This document shows, piece by piece, positions 33,839-41,643 of a stretch of 64,000 nt of DNA. The stretch is taken from NCBI RefSeq assembly GCF_019039105.1, contig NZ_JAHPIV010000009.1, positions 1 through 64,000 on the forward strand, given 5' to 3'. Within the stretch, counting starts at the first letter, position 1; every line of letters starts with the position of its first letter. The position numbers and the translations under genes were made by a program. Under the pieces are notes generated by a model that did not search any database, had not been told where the DNA came from, and saw only the letters and a program-made list of their open reading frames with translations. The DNA is from Desertibacillus haloalkaliphilus. GTDB lineage: Bacteria > Bacillota > Bacilli > Bacillales > KJ1-10-99.

Positions 33839-34284
33839 GGTTTCGCTTCCTTCTTTCTTTGTTCAGTTATATCTTGTTGGTTTATACTCCCACTCCTCAT
33901 GTTATCCATTTCTTCCTTTAGAAATGATTCTTTTTTTACTTTGTTTTAGATTCTAAAATGTTCAAATTTCATATGTCAAAGTCAAGGTTATCAAGAGGGG
34001 CGGAAGAGTGAACCGCGGTGTACTTCCATTTGTGTATCGGTTTCTAGATTCACCTTTGGGTGATATCTCCAAGGTAATAGTTGATCCGTCATAGTAGAAT
34101 TTCAGAGCGCCGCCCCCAATACTAATTCTTTGTAATTGGGGGGCAATTTTTCATTCCATCTAGTTATTGTTCGGTCATCATTTAATATCTTTTGACGATC
34201 CACATATTGGACATATTCTGTCAATTGTACCCTTCATTGATTTCATTTTTGTTCATAAAATGACTATAAAGGAGGGAGTTATCC
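33839..34284. other. 446-bp divergent intergenic region with an orphan plus-strand terminator
   Basis: The left part should hold the serA promoter. On the plus strand there is a structured-looking stretch (small hairpin AGATTCACC...GGGTGATATCT at about 34047-34069) that ends in a real terminator at 34112-34151, with no ORF before it. The terminator lies 133 bases upstream of the M14 peptidase start, so this may be an attenuated leader or a short non-coding RNA. Confidence 0.45.
34112..34151 (+). terminator. Orphan terminator (possible attenuator or sRNA end)
   Basis: GCCCCCAAT (34112-34120) pairs with ATTGGGGGGC (34135-34144, one extra G), followed by AATTTTTC. No gene precedes it on the plus strand. 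Confidence 0.7.
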
Positions 34285-35346
34285 TTGAAAACATATATTG
34301 TTAAGCCTGGTGATACGATTCACAAGGTTGCTTATCATCATCAAATTCGACCATTTGATCTGCTTATTTTCAACCCGCAGCTAATCACTGATTCTGATTA
34401 CATTTATCCTGGTGATGCTATTAACATCCCACAAGTTAAACAAGAAAAGCAACAAGTGAGACCGTCATTTGAGTATGAGTATGGACCTGTTGATCTTGAG
34501 TATGATGTAAATGAATTACAGCGCTTATACAGTCGGTATATGAAGACAACGACGATAGGTTATTCAGTGATGGGAAAGCCAATTATGATGGTTAAAATTG
34601 GTACAGGGAAGAAAGAGGTGTTTTATTCTGGCGCGTGGCATGCGAACGAATGGTTAACCGGGAAATTTCTGATGATGTTTTTAAAGCAATGTTTACACCA
34701 CATAGCTACAGATGAAAAATGGTTTGCTTATGATCTACGAGCCATCTTTAAAGAGGTCACATTAGTGATTGTGCCAATGGTCAACCCTGATGGAGTTGAA
34801 CTTGTGCAACAAGGCATATATCCTGATCATCCTTACTTTGAAGAAGTTTTATACATCAACAAAGGCGCTCGTCGGTTCGATCATTGGTCAAGTAACATTA
34901 GGGGTGTTGATTTGAATCACCAGTGGCCAGCGGGGTGGGACATTGAGGCAAAGGAAAGTCCACAAGAGCCGTGGCCAAGGCATTACAGTGGTCAAGCGCC
35001 TCTTACAGAACCGGAAGCAAAAGCGATTTATAACATAACGAATCAACACCAATTTGCATATGTGCTTGCCTTTCATTCGCAAGGGCAAGTCATTTATTGG
35101 GGATATCGCGGATATGAACCTGATGAAAGCAAGGAGATGGTCACAAAGTTATCACTAGCAAGCTCTTATGAACCAATCCATACGGCAGATAGTGATGGTG
35201 GCTATAAAGATTGGTTTATTCAAGAAACAGGACGTCCAGGATTTACAATTGAAGTAGGGAACGGCACCAACCCCTTGCCTCTGTCAGCCTTTTCAGAGAT
35301 CTGGTCAAATAATGCTAAATTAGCGTTAGCTGGACTCTGTTTGTAA
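34285..35346 (+). CDS. LysM-M14 carboxypeptidase, gamma-D-glutamyl-diaminopimelate peptidase type
   Basis: A 353-residue protein with an N-terminal LysM domain (TYIVKPGDTIHKVAYHHQI to YPGDAINIP, residues 2-50) and a zinc M14 domain. Zinc ligands are in AWHANEWLTG (His-x2-Glu) and in LAFHSQGQVIYWG; the catalytic Glu is in GFTIEVGNGTNPLP. It resembles B. subtilis YqgT and B. sphaericus endopeptidase I, which cut the gamma-D-Glu-meso-Dap bond of peptidoglycan peptides. No signal peptide is seen, so it may act in the mother cell or spore compartment. The TTG start follows GGAGGG by eight bases. Confidence 0.88.
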   Translation: MKTYIVKPGDTIHKVAYHHQIRPFDLLIFNPQLITDSDYIYPGDAINIPQVKQEKQQVRPSFEYEYGPVDLEYDVNELQRLYSRYMKTTTIGYSVMGKPIMMVKIGTGKKEVFYSGAWHANEWLTGKFLMMFLKQCLHHIATDEKWFAYDLRAIFKEVTLVIVPMVNPDGVELVQQGIYPDHPYFEEVLYINKGARRFDHWSSNIRGVDLNHQWPAGWDIEAKESPQEPWPRHYSGQAPLTEPEAKAIYNITNQHQFAYVLAFHSQGQVIYWGYRGYEPDESKEMVTKLSLASSYEPIHTADSDGGYKDWFIQETGRPGFTIEVGNGTNPLPLSAFSEIWSNNAKLALAGLCL

Positions 35347-35466
35347 ATGTGGCGATAGCCGGTGTTTGCTCTTCTTATTGCTATTTTGTTTAAAAATCTG
35401 TAAAATTTAAATGACAGGGAATATAAAAGAAAAGTGGTGGAAGAGGGAGAGCAAAGAGGTGGAATT

Positions 35467-36168
35467 GTGACAATTAAACATGTTAAACCAAAGAAAATAT
35501 ATGAAATAGTAGCCGAACAACTAACAGAAATGATAAAAAATGGGGAAGTGACTCCAGGAGAGCGATTATCTTCTGTACAAAAATTAGCAGAAGACTTTAA
35601 TGTTGGGAGATCTGCTATTCGTGAGGCGTTAAGTGCCCTCAAAGCGATGGGGCTGATTGAGATTCGGCAAGGTGAGGGGACATTTGTTAAAAAAATTGAT
35701 CATGATTTAGCAAGTCATGTCATACCGTCAGCGCAATTTATGCAAAAAGAAGATATTCGTCAACTTTTTGAAATTAGAAAGATTATCGAAACTGGAGCGG
35801 CTTCACTTGCTGCTGAAAACCGTACAGAAGTCGATGTACAACAATTACGATTAATCTTAGATGAAATGAAGCGTGCTGCTGGAGACGGCGACATCGGTGA
35901 AAAGGCAGATATTGATTTTCATATGACGATCGTTAATTCAACAAAAAACGATATGTTATGCAAGCTAATGGAAACGGTGTCAGATACCATGCAAGAATCA
36001 ATGAGAGAAGCAAGGAAGCTTTTTCTTTATTCTCAAAAGTCAAAGATGGAGCAATTATATGATGAGCATCTTAGTATTTATAAAGCGATTGAGAATCAAG
36101 ACCGTCAACGGGCCTATGAAGAGATGATGGCTCATATTGTTGGTGTTGAAAAGGGATTATTTAGGTAA
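35467..36168 (+). CDS. GntR/FadR-family transcriptional regulator
   Basis: A 233-residue repressor-type protein. The winged helix (about 10-75) has SVQKLAEDFNVGRSAIREAL and ends GLIEIRQGEGTFV. The C-terminal all-helical FCD domain (about 90-230) carries metal/ligand residues in DIDFHMTIVNS and YDEHLSIYKAI. Members control carboxylate catabolism such as lactate, gluconate or glycolate; the effector here is unknown, and no target gene lies beside it. GTG at 35467 is chosen because AAGAGGTGG precedes it; the upstream frame has no good start. Confidence 0.85.
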   Translation: MTIKHVKPKKIYEIVAEQLTEMIKNGEVTPGERLSSVQKLAEDFNVGRSAIREALSALKAMGLIEIRQGEGTFVKKIDHDLASHVIPSAQFMQKEDIRQLFEIRKIIETGAASLAAENRTEVDVQQLRLILDEMKRAAGDGDIGEKADIDFHMTIVNSTKNDMLCKLMETVSDTMQESMREARKLFLYSQKSKMEQLYDEHLSIYKAIENQDRQRAYEEMMAHIVGVEKGLFR

Positions 36169-36173
36169 ATGTA

Positions 36174-36212
36174 GAACCAGGCAGATGTATAAGAACTGCC
36201 TGGTTCTATTTA
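36174..36212 (+). terminator. Terminator after the GntR gene
   Basis: An 11-bp perfect stem GAACCAGGCAG/CTGCCTGGTTC with an 11-base loop is followed by TATTTAT. Confidence 0.75.
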
Positions 36213-36304
36213 TATGGATATGAGTGGGTTAATGCGGATGACGTGGGCCGAAGCCCTTACGGTAAGTTTGATTTAATTTGCTAAAAACTTGAAGCTATTT
36301 GGTA

Positions 36305-36661
36305 TTATTTATAAAGGATATCGGATTCCAAACTTCCTACTTTTTCTAATACAACATTGACGTCGTTTTCATCAACATTTAACTCTCTTAATGTTGAAGC
36401 TAAATGGTTGGCGATTGCTTTGAAATGTACAGGCTGAATGTTCATTCCTTGATGTGCTTTTTCCATGCTTTGTCCAGTGTATTGGTTAGGACCGCCAAGG
36501 GCAAAAGATAGGAATTTCGTTTGATGGGATCGTTGCTTGTCCATATCCGTGTTTGTGAAAAAGTGGTTTACTGTATCATCAGCTAATACTTTCTCATAAA
36601 AGATGTCAACTGCAGTTGCGATCGCTTTCTCTCCACCGATTTTTTCATAAAGTGTTGTCAT
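36305..36661 (-). CDS. Group I truncated haemoglobin
   Basis: A 118-residue 2-on-2 globin. The B9-B10 Phe-Tyr pair (F21-Y22 in DIFYEKVL) and the proximal His (H70 in KAHQGMNI) are present, along with the GGP and YTGQSM motifs near 56-66. Group I globins bind oxygen and often detoxify NO by dioxygenation. It diverges from a Crp/Fnr regulator, with a palindromic site 26-41 bases before its ATG, so control by that regulator, possibly in response to NO or oxygen, is likely. The ATG follows AAGGGGGAC. Confidence 0.92.
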   Translation of the reverse strand: MTTLYEKIGGEKAIATAVDIFYEKVLADDTVNHFFTNTDMDKQRSHQTKFLSFALGGPNQYTGQSMEKAHQGMNIQPVHFKAIANHLASTLRELNVDENDVNVVLEKVGSLESDILYK

Positions 36662-36686
36662 TTTTAATGTCCCCCTTGATTTATAG

Positions 36687-36702
36687 TGTGATTTATCTCA
36701 CT
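36687..36702. promoter_or_regulatory. Crp/Fnr-type operator, site 1 (globin side)
   Basis: TGTGA-TTTATC-TCACT, read on the minus strand as AGTGA-GATAAA-TCACA. It fits the 5-6-5 Crp/Fnr consensus TGTGA-N6-TCACA in nine of ten half-site positions and lies 26 bases from the globin start codon. Confidence 0.75.
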
Positions 36703-36733
36703 GTTAATCGTAAAGCTATACATTAGTATCGGC

Positions 36734-36749
36734 AGTGACATTTATCACA
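36734..36749. promoter_or_regulatory. Crp/Fnr-type operator, site 2 (regulator side)
   Basis: AGTGA-CATTTA-TCACA on the plus strand, with half sites identical to those of site 1 in opposite orientation. It lies 41 bases before the crp-type gene, suggesting autoregulation. Confidence 0.75.
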
Positions 36750-36789
36750 ATTTAAAAATGTTAATTTGAAAAAGAGTACGGAGGTCGTT

Positions 36790-37428
36790 ATGCTAGATTG
36801 GGTACCATTATTGAAAAAGATGGAGTTTTTTCAAGGATTAACTCAAGAGGAAATCCAACCTTTATTGCAAAATGCGATAGAAAAAACATATGAAGATAAA
36901 GAAGTGTTATTCTCGGAAGGCGACAAACGAGATTATTTGTTCGTTCTACGTAAGGGAACGGTATTAATAAGCAAGTTATCCGAAGAGGGGGAAGAGCGGG
37001 TGATTAATATACTAACAAGTGGTGAAATATTTCCGCATACAGGTTTTTTTGATGATCGGCCGTACCCTGGGACAGCACAAGCAAAGCGAGAGGTGGAAGT
37101 GTTAAAAATTCCAATGAAAGCGTTCGACACATTTATTGAAGCAAATCCTCATCTTGCTTTTCGTGTAATTAAAGTCATGAGTAGGAAAATCTATGATCTC
37201 CAACATAAATTAAATAATATGCTGTCTTTAAATGTGGAAGAACGATTGTTAACAACCATTGAGCAGTTAAATACGTTGGGAGAGGATAAAATAAACTTGA
37301 CCCATCAAGAAATCGCAAACGTAGTCGGTGCTTCAAGAGAAACAGTGTCACGTCAATTGAAGAAGTTGGAGAAACAGGGGAAAATCAAGATGTTAAAACA
37401 TAGTATTGTCATTTGTGATAATCAATAA
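36790..37428 (+). CDS. Crp/Fnr-family transcriptional regulator
   Basis: A 212-residue regulator: cyclic-nucleotide-binding-like beta barrel (about 15-125), dimer helix, and winged helix with LTHQEIANVVGASRETVSRQL. The recognition helix RETVSR resembles Crp more than Fnr, in keeping with the GTGA half-sites upstream. The only Cys is in the last residues, so it holds no Fnr-type iron-sulfur cluster; a haem- or ligand-based signal as in DNR/NnrR proteins is possible. The ATG at 36790 follows ACGGAGG. The gene end is part of a local direct repeat. Confidence 0.88.
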   Translation: MLDWVPLLKKMEFFQGLTQEEIQPLLQNAIEKTYEDKEVLFSEGDKRDYLFVLRKGTVLISKLSEEGEERVINILTSGEIFPHTGFFDDRPYPGTAQAKREVEVLKIPMKAFDTFIEANPHLAFRVIKVMSRKIYDLQHKLNNMLSLNVEERLLTTIEQLNTLGEDKINLTHQEIANVVGASRETVSRQLKKLEKQGKIKMLKHSIVICDNQ

Positions 37429-37512
37429 TAGACATAAAGGGGTTGGGGCAAAAAAGGTAAAAAACCAACCTTTTGTCCCAGCCTCTTTGTGATAACCAAT
37501 AATAGACATAAA
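37412..37512 (+). repeat. 27-bp direct repeat flanking the crp-type terminator
   Basis: Copy 1 (37412-37438, containing the last codons and stop of the regulator gene) and copy 2 (37486-37512) differ at one base (TTTGTGATAA, then T or C, then CAATAATAGACATAAA). The terminator hairpin lies between. Copy 2 also forms part of the left arm of the next hairpin. Confidence 0.8.
37436..37488 (+). terminator. Terminator of the Crp/Fnr gene
   Basis: A long stem: AAAGGGGTTGGGGCAAAA with TTTTGTCCCAGCCTCTTT, extended inward by AAGGT/ACCTT. It resembles the terminator at 51931. Confidence 0.8.
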
Positions 37513-37551
37513 TCCCGCAAACATGTGATGTTAGCGGGATTTATGTCTATT
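37501..37551 (-). terminator. Terminator of the ferredoxin gene
   Basis: An 18-bp perfect inverted repeat (AATAGACATAAATCCCGC and complement, loop 37519-37533) begins four bases after the ferredoxin stop on the minus strand. It ends in an A/T-rich tail rather than a clean U-tract. Confidence 0.7.
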
Positions 37552-37555
37552 TAAT

Positions 37556-37852
<297 letters not shown>

Positions 37853-38092
37853 CTATGTATAATCAGTCACTAACGTGAATTGGTAATCGACTTTGAAATA
37901 AGGAATCTACAATATCTATTTATCATTGTAAAGCGGATTCACAAACTTTTCAATAGCTAATCTTAGTGAGAATACTTATCATAAAAGGCTTTGTTCGGAC
38001 CTAACGTATCGGGTGCGTTAACAAAATATTCCCCATCAATCATCAGGATTTGCTAAAATAAAATTAAAATGAACGAGGGGAATGAATGGTTC

Positions 38093-39148
38093 ATGCTGAA
38101 GTATCGACAAGGTGTTGTGTTATTTTTAGTTGATATGTTTAACGGGAACCGGTCGACAGCCGCAATTTTTCACCTCCTTCAAGGGAAACGTTCAGCGCAA
38201 ACGATTCAGGACGGGCAACTGTTTAACGTATCTTTTTTATATGCAACATTCCCCCATCTAAAGAAAAAAGACATTGATCGAACAATCGATTCATTAGCTG
38301 AAAATCTGGATATCCGACAAACTACGGATCGAGATACATACACACTAACTGATCAAGGTGAAAAGCAACTGACTCGCTTCATATCCGCTAACTCATGGCC
38401 GACAGGATTAAATGGCTGGCGATACGGTGGAATAGCTTATACGGTGTGGTTACGATTATCACTATTTATTCAATCACTTTCACACCTTTTGGATGGTGAC
38501 CATCAATTTTTACCACTCACTCATAATCAACTAGTACACGATTGGGTGAAAAAGCATTTTCCTGCTACTAAAGCTAAACGTGTGGCTGCAGCTAAGCAGG
38601 TTTACCAAGAATGTAGTGCTTTGTTGGCTCAATTAGAGGAGAGCAAGGCCCGTCTAATCGTAAGCCGCTTAAGTGGCAGTCATCGGACAGGGCTTACGGT
38701 AGATCAGTTAGCTCACACGATGGATGGAGATCCAGATAAGTTTCATCTCGTCTTTCAAAGCGCGCTCCATGAGATGCTTGCGATCGTCGAACAAGAACAA
38801 AAATCGTTTCCATTTATGATTGTATTGCTAAAAGATTTACTTCAACCGGCCATTAGTGAATCAGCTACCCTAACATTTCAATTATTAAAGCAAGGTTATA
38901 CAATTACTGAGATTTCCAAGAGGAGAAAATTGAAAAGAAATACAATAGAAGATCATATCGTAGAATTAGCGATTCGGCGTCAAGACTTTTCAATTGATCG
39001 ATTTGTTAATAACCAGACGTGTAAAATGATTCTTGACGTAGAAAAGAATCTACCATATAAAAAGCTAAGAGCTATTAAAGACGCATTACCGGCTGATATC
39101 GATTATTTTTCAATTCGGTTAGCTTTAACGAGAAGGGGGTTACAATGA
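38093..39148 (+). CDS. ypbB: YpbB-like helix-turn-helix protein upstream of the RecQ-type helicase
   Basis: A 351-residue soluble protein of unknown activity, usually encoded just before the RecQ-type helicase recS in Bacillaceae. The C-terminus has a HTH-like segment (TFQLLKQGYTITEISKRRK, about 265-285), typical of the domain shared with RecQ C-termini; it may be a helicase partner. Start choice: ATG at 38093 (GAGGGG 13 bases upstream) fits the family N-terminus; ATG at 38069 is in frame but has no site. The stop overlaps the helicase ATG by four bases. Confidence 0.75.
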   Translation: MLKYRQGVVLFLVDMFNGNRSTAAIFHLLQGKRSAQTIQDGQLFNVSFLYATFPHLKKKDIDRTIDSLAENLDIRQTTDRDTYTLTDQGEKQLTRFISANSWPTGLNGWRYGGIAYTVWLRLSLFIQSLSHLLDGDHQFLPLTHNQLVHDWVKKHFPATKAKRVAAAKQVYQECSALLAQLEESKARLIVSRLSGSHRTGLTVDQLAHTMDGDPDKFHLVFQSALHEMLAIVEQEQKSFPFMIVLLKDLLQPAISESATLTFQLLKQGYTITEISKRRKLKRNTIEDHIVELAIRRQDFSIDRFVNNQTCKMILDVEKNLPYKKLRAIKDALPADIDYFSIRLALTRRGLQ

Positions 39149-39771
39149 GTTTAGAGACACATTTGTACGAACGATTTGGCCACCGCAGTTTTCGTCCTGG
39201 TCAACGCGAGATTATTAAGGATGTCCTAAATCAAAAAGATGTGTTAGCGATGCTTCCAACGGGTACGGGGAAATCGTTATGTTATCAACTACCTGCGTTG
39301 TTGTATCCAGGATGTACGCTCGTGATCTCGCCGTTGCTTTCGTTGATGGAAGATCAAGTGCAACAACTTAAAAGTGCAGGAATTAAACGTGTCGTTGCTT
39401 TAAATAGCTTTTTGTCGTATCAACAGAAGAAGGGTGTATTAAAGCATCTTCATAATTATAAGTTGATTTATTTGTCCCCAGAGATCTTACAATCGACTGC
39501 TGTTAGGACTGTCTTAAAGCGACTTCCTGTCTCCCTCTTTGTGGTCGATGAAGCCCATTGTATTTCTCAATGGGGACATGAATTTAGAACGGATTATTTA
39601 AAGCTCGCTCAACTACGACAGGAAATCGGGGCACCACCAACTTTAGCATTAACAGCCACGGCAACTCGCGAGGTGCAAGAGGATATCATCACGCATTTAA
39701 AGCTTAATGCCGTTTCTTTTCACCGACATAAAATCGATCGTCCTAATATTGCACTAGTAAAAAAGAAGTGA
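39145..39771 (+). CDS. recS: RecQ-family helicase, N-terminal part (frameshifted)
   Basis: The first 208 residues of a RecQ-type ATP-dependent DNA helicase (RecS/YpbC in B. subtilis). Motif 0/I FRPGQREII and LPTGTGKSLCYQLPAL, motif II VVDEAHCISQWGHEFR, and motif III ALTATATREV are intact. The frame stops at TGA 39769-39771, right after the run A AAA AAG. The remaining domains continue in the -1 frame. Start ATGA overlaps ypbB. All motifs are conserved in both parts, so decay, if real, is recent. Confidence 0.9.
   Translation: MSLETHLYERFGHRSFRPGQREIIKDVLNQKDVLAMLPTGTGKSLCYQLPALLYPGCTLVISPLLSLMEDQVQQLKSAGIKRVVALNSFLSYQQKKGVLKHLHNYKLIYLSPEILQSTAVRTVLKRLPVSLFVVDEAHCISQWGHEFRTDYLKLAQLRQEIGAPPTLALTATATREVQEDIITHLKLNAVSFHRHKIDRPNIALVKKK
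39759..39765 (+). other. Slippery heptamer A AAA AAG at the helicase frame break
   Basis: Zero-frame codons read GTA AAA AAG AAG TGA. The heptamer at 39759-39765 is in the correct phase for -1 slippage (X XXY YYZ), the same sequence used in E. coli dnaX. A -1 shift here joins both parts into one protein. No strong stimulatory hairpin was seen downstream; a GAGGAG lies 15 bases after. Confidence 0.6.
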
Positions 39772-40670
39772 AGACAAACGAGGAGAAAGTGAACACGCTG
39801 GTACACTACATAAAATCGTTACAAGGACCCGGGATGGTTTACTTTTCTAGTAAAAAATGGGCAGAGATTATTGCAGAGCGAATACGATCCGAAAATATCG
39901 CACGGGTCGCTTATTATCACGGTGGACTTGAATCAGAAGATCGTCTTCAAATTCAAGCACAGTTTTTAAATGATCAGCTAGACGTGATTTGTTGTACGAA
40001 TGCATTCGGAATGGGAATAAATAAAAAAGATATCCGCTATATTATACATTTTCATTATCCTGTACAAATGGAGTCTTACTTGCAAGAGATTGGACGTGCA
40101 GGCCGAGATCGCAAAAGCAGTATTGCAATTGTTCTTCATAGTTATGACGATCAGTATCTACCACTTTCGTTAATTGACAGTGAATTCCCTGATTTTGATC
40201 AGCTTGATCATACGATAAAGTTGTTGGTGGAGCTTGAGCAAAAACAAAACTTGCTTTCAAAACAGCATGAACAACTGATAGTAGAGGAGACGGGGATCAC
40301 CGAGTCGATGTGGCGTTTGATACGTTACCATTTAGAGCAAGCGTATGCATTAAGTGGTGAGAGACTTGCTCTGAGTGGTATTGAAGAAAAATTTCGACAA
40401 AAAATGATAACCTTCATTTCTGACCGGAAAGCAAAAAAGGTTGCTAAATTACAGGAAGTGGAAACTTGGCTTGAAACAAAGAGTTGCCGAAGGGATGCAT
40501 ATTTACACTTGTTTGATGAGGAAAAGACCGTGCCAATAGAAAATTGTTGCGACATCTGCGGTATCAATGAACATCAATATTTTGCCACAAACCAAAATTC
40601 GTCTTACGAAACGTTTTTATTATCAGACTGGAAATTAGAACTAAAGATGTTGTTACATCAGAAGGATTGA
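39768..40670 (+). CDS. recS: RecQ-family helicase, C-terminal part (frameshifted)
   Basis: The second RecA-like domain and the zinc region of the helicase begun at 39145. Motif IV VYFSSKKWAEIIAERI, motif V AFGMGINKKDIRYIIHFHYP and motif VI QEIGRAGRDRKS are intact. The RQC zinc cysteines appear as SCRRDAYL and NCCDICG near the C-terminus. If translated alone it might start at GTG 39768 or at GTG 39789 after GAGGAG; it would lack the ATP-binding half. More likely it is the tail of one protein made by frameshifting or of a gene with a one-base deletion or error. Confidence 0.88.
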   Translation: MKTNEEKVNTLVHYIKSLQGPGMVYFSSKKWAEIIAERIRSENIARVAYYHGGLESEDRLQIQAQFLNDQLDVICCTNAFGMGINKKDIRYIIHFHYPVQMESYLQEIGRAGRDRKSSIAIVLHSYDDQYLPLSLIDSEFPDFDQLDHTIKLLVELEQKQNLLSKQHEQLIVEETGITESMWRLIRYHLEQAYALSGERLALSGIEEKFRQKMITFISDRKAKKVAKLQEVETWLETKSCRRDAYLHLFDEEKTVPIENCCDICGINEHQYFATNQNSSYETFLLSDWKLELKMLLHQKD

Positions 40671-40675
40671 ACATA

Positions 40676-41257
40676 ATGAATAAACAGGAGAACCTGATAA
40701 ACCAGCTTTCAGATCGAGAAATTCTGCTCAATTTATACGTCACACAAATAATTATGCTCCTTCTGGCATTCCTCTTTGGTCTGTTTTTGTTTGATGATTG
40801 GTCTAGCTTTATTGCTTTATTTACATGGGACCTCAAACAAATTCTTTTAATCGGTGGGGGAGTTGCGATGGTGGTGGTTTTAGTCGAAATCGTCTTAGCT
40901 AAAGTACTCCCAGATCATTGGCTAGATGATGGAGGGATTAATGAAAGGGTATTCGCGAAACGGGGGATGTTTCACATAGCCATCATCGCTGCGGTTGTTG
41001 CTGTTGCTGAAGAAATCTTGTTTCGAGGTGTTTTGCAAACCCACATTGGTTGGATTCCAGCGAGCTTGTTATTTGCCTTTATACATTTCCGTTATTTATC
41101 AAAAGTCGTTTTATTTACTGTTGTTGTTGTTGTTAGCTTGTTACTTGGATGGATCTTTTTACTTACTGGTAATTTACTTGTAACAATCATGGCTCACTTT
41201 CTGATTGATTTTATATTGGGGCTTAACATTGCGTTGCAATCTCGACAGAAAGGCTGA
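40676..41257 (+). CDS. ypbD: CPBP-family intramembrane metalloprotease
   Basis: A 193-residue membrane protein (CAAX protease/bacteriocin-processing family) with five or so membrane helices. Motif 1 AEEILFRGVL holds the EExxxR residues, motif 2 LLFAFIHF the FxxxH, and motif 3 MAHFLIDFILG a further His. The substrate is unknown. ATG 40676 follows AGAAGGA; a TTG at 40667 overlaps the helicase stop. In B. subtilis ypbD also follows recS. Confidence 0.86.
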   Translation: MNKQENLINQLSDREILLNLYVTQIIMLLLAFLFGLFLFDDWSSFIALFTWDLKQILLIGGGVAMVVVLVEIVLAKVLPDHWLDDGGINERVFAKRGMFHIAIIAAVVAVAEEILFRGVLQTHIGWIPASLLFAFIHFRYLSKVVLFTVVVVVSLLLGWIFLLTGNLLVTIMAHFLIDFILGLNIALQSRQKG

Positions 41258-41321
41258 CGATTGAACTGCAGTGAACGAAGTAAGAAAGGATTTAATGGAA
41301 TTTTAATTGAGGTGAACAAAC

Positions 41322-41528
41322 ATGACTTCAAAACATCAAACCGATCAAGCGGAAAAGATACGAAAAGAGGTGGCCAAAGTGGATTCACACCAACATGCAT
41401 CGTTGCCACCACGAAGTATGGTTCATAAAAAGAAACACAATACAATGAAATTTCCGCTTATACGCTTGTTGTTATTATTATTTTTCATCATTATTATTTT
41501 AGTGGCTACGGCGCCGTATTGGATATAA
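41322..41528 (+). CDS. Small membrane protein, perhaps a YpbE-like protein without LysM
   Basis: A 68-residue product: a charged cytosolic part rich in Lys, Glu and His (1-42), then one hydrophobic segment LIRLLLLLFFIIIILVATAP ending at the stop. In B. subtilis the same place holds ypbE, an N-in membrane protein with an outer LysM domain; here no LysM sequence follows in any frame. The ATG has GAGGTG upstream. It may be a shortened homologue. Confidence 0.6.
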   Translation: MTSKHQTDQAEKIRKEVAKVDSHQHASLPPRSMVHKKKHNTMKFPLIRLLLLLFFIIIILVATAPYWI

Positions 41529-41643
41529 AAACTTCTAGAATATTGTGCTAAGGACCTCGACTTGTTCATACAGTTAGAATGAAGAAGGAGGGGCTTGACA
41601 TGGGGTAGTTCGTTCGCATCTTAAACAACTTCATGTTTCTGAA

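Noticed and set aside
33988-34030. T-box-like sequence AAGAGTGAACCGCGG on the plus strand
   Set aside because: The conserved TGG-N-ACC core is not matched (one G missing), no specifier stem was found, and the downstream gene is a peptidase rather than an amino-acid or tRNA synthetase gene.
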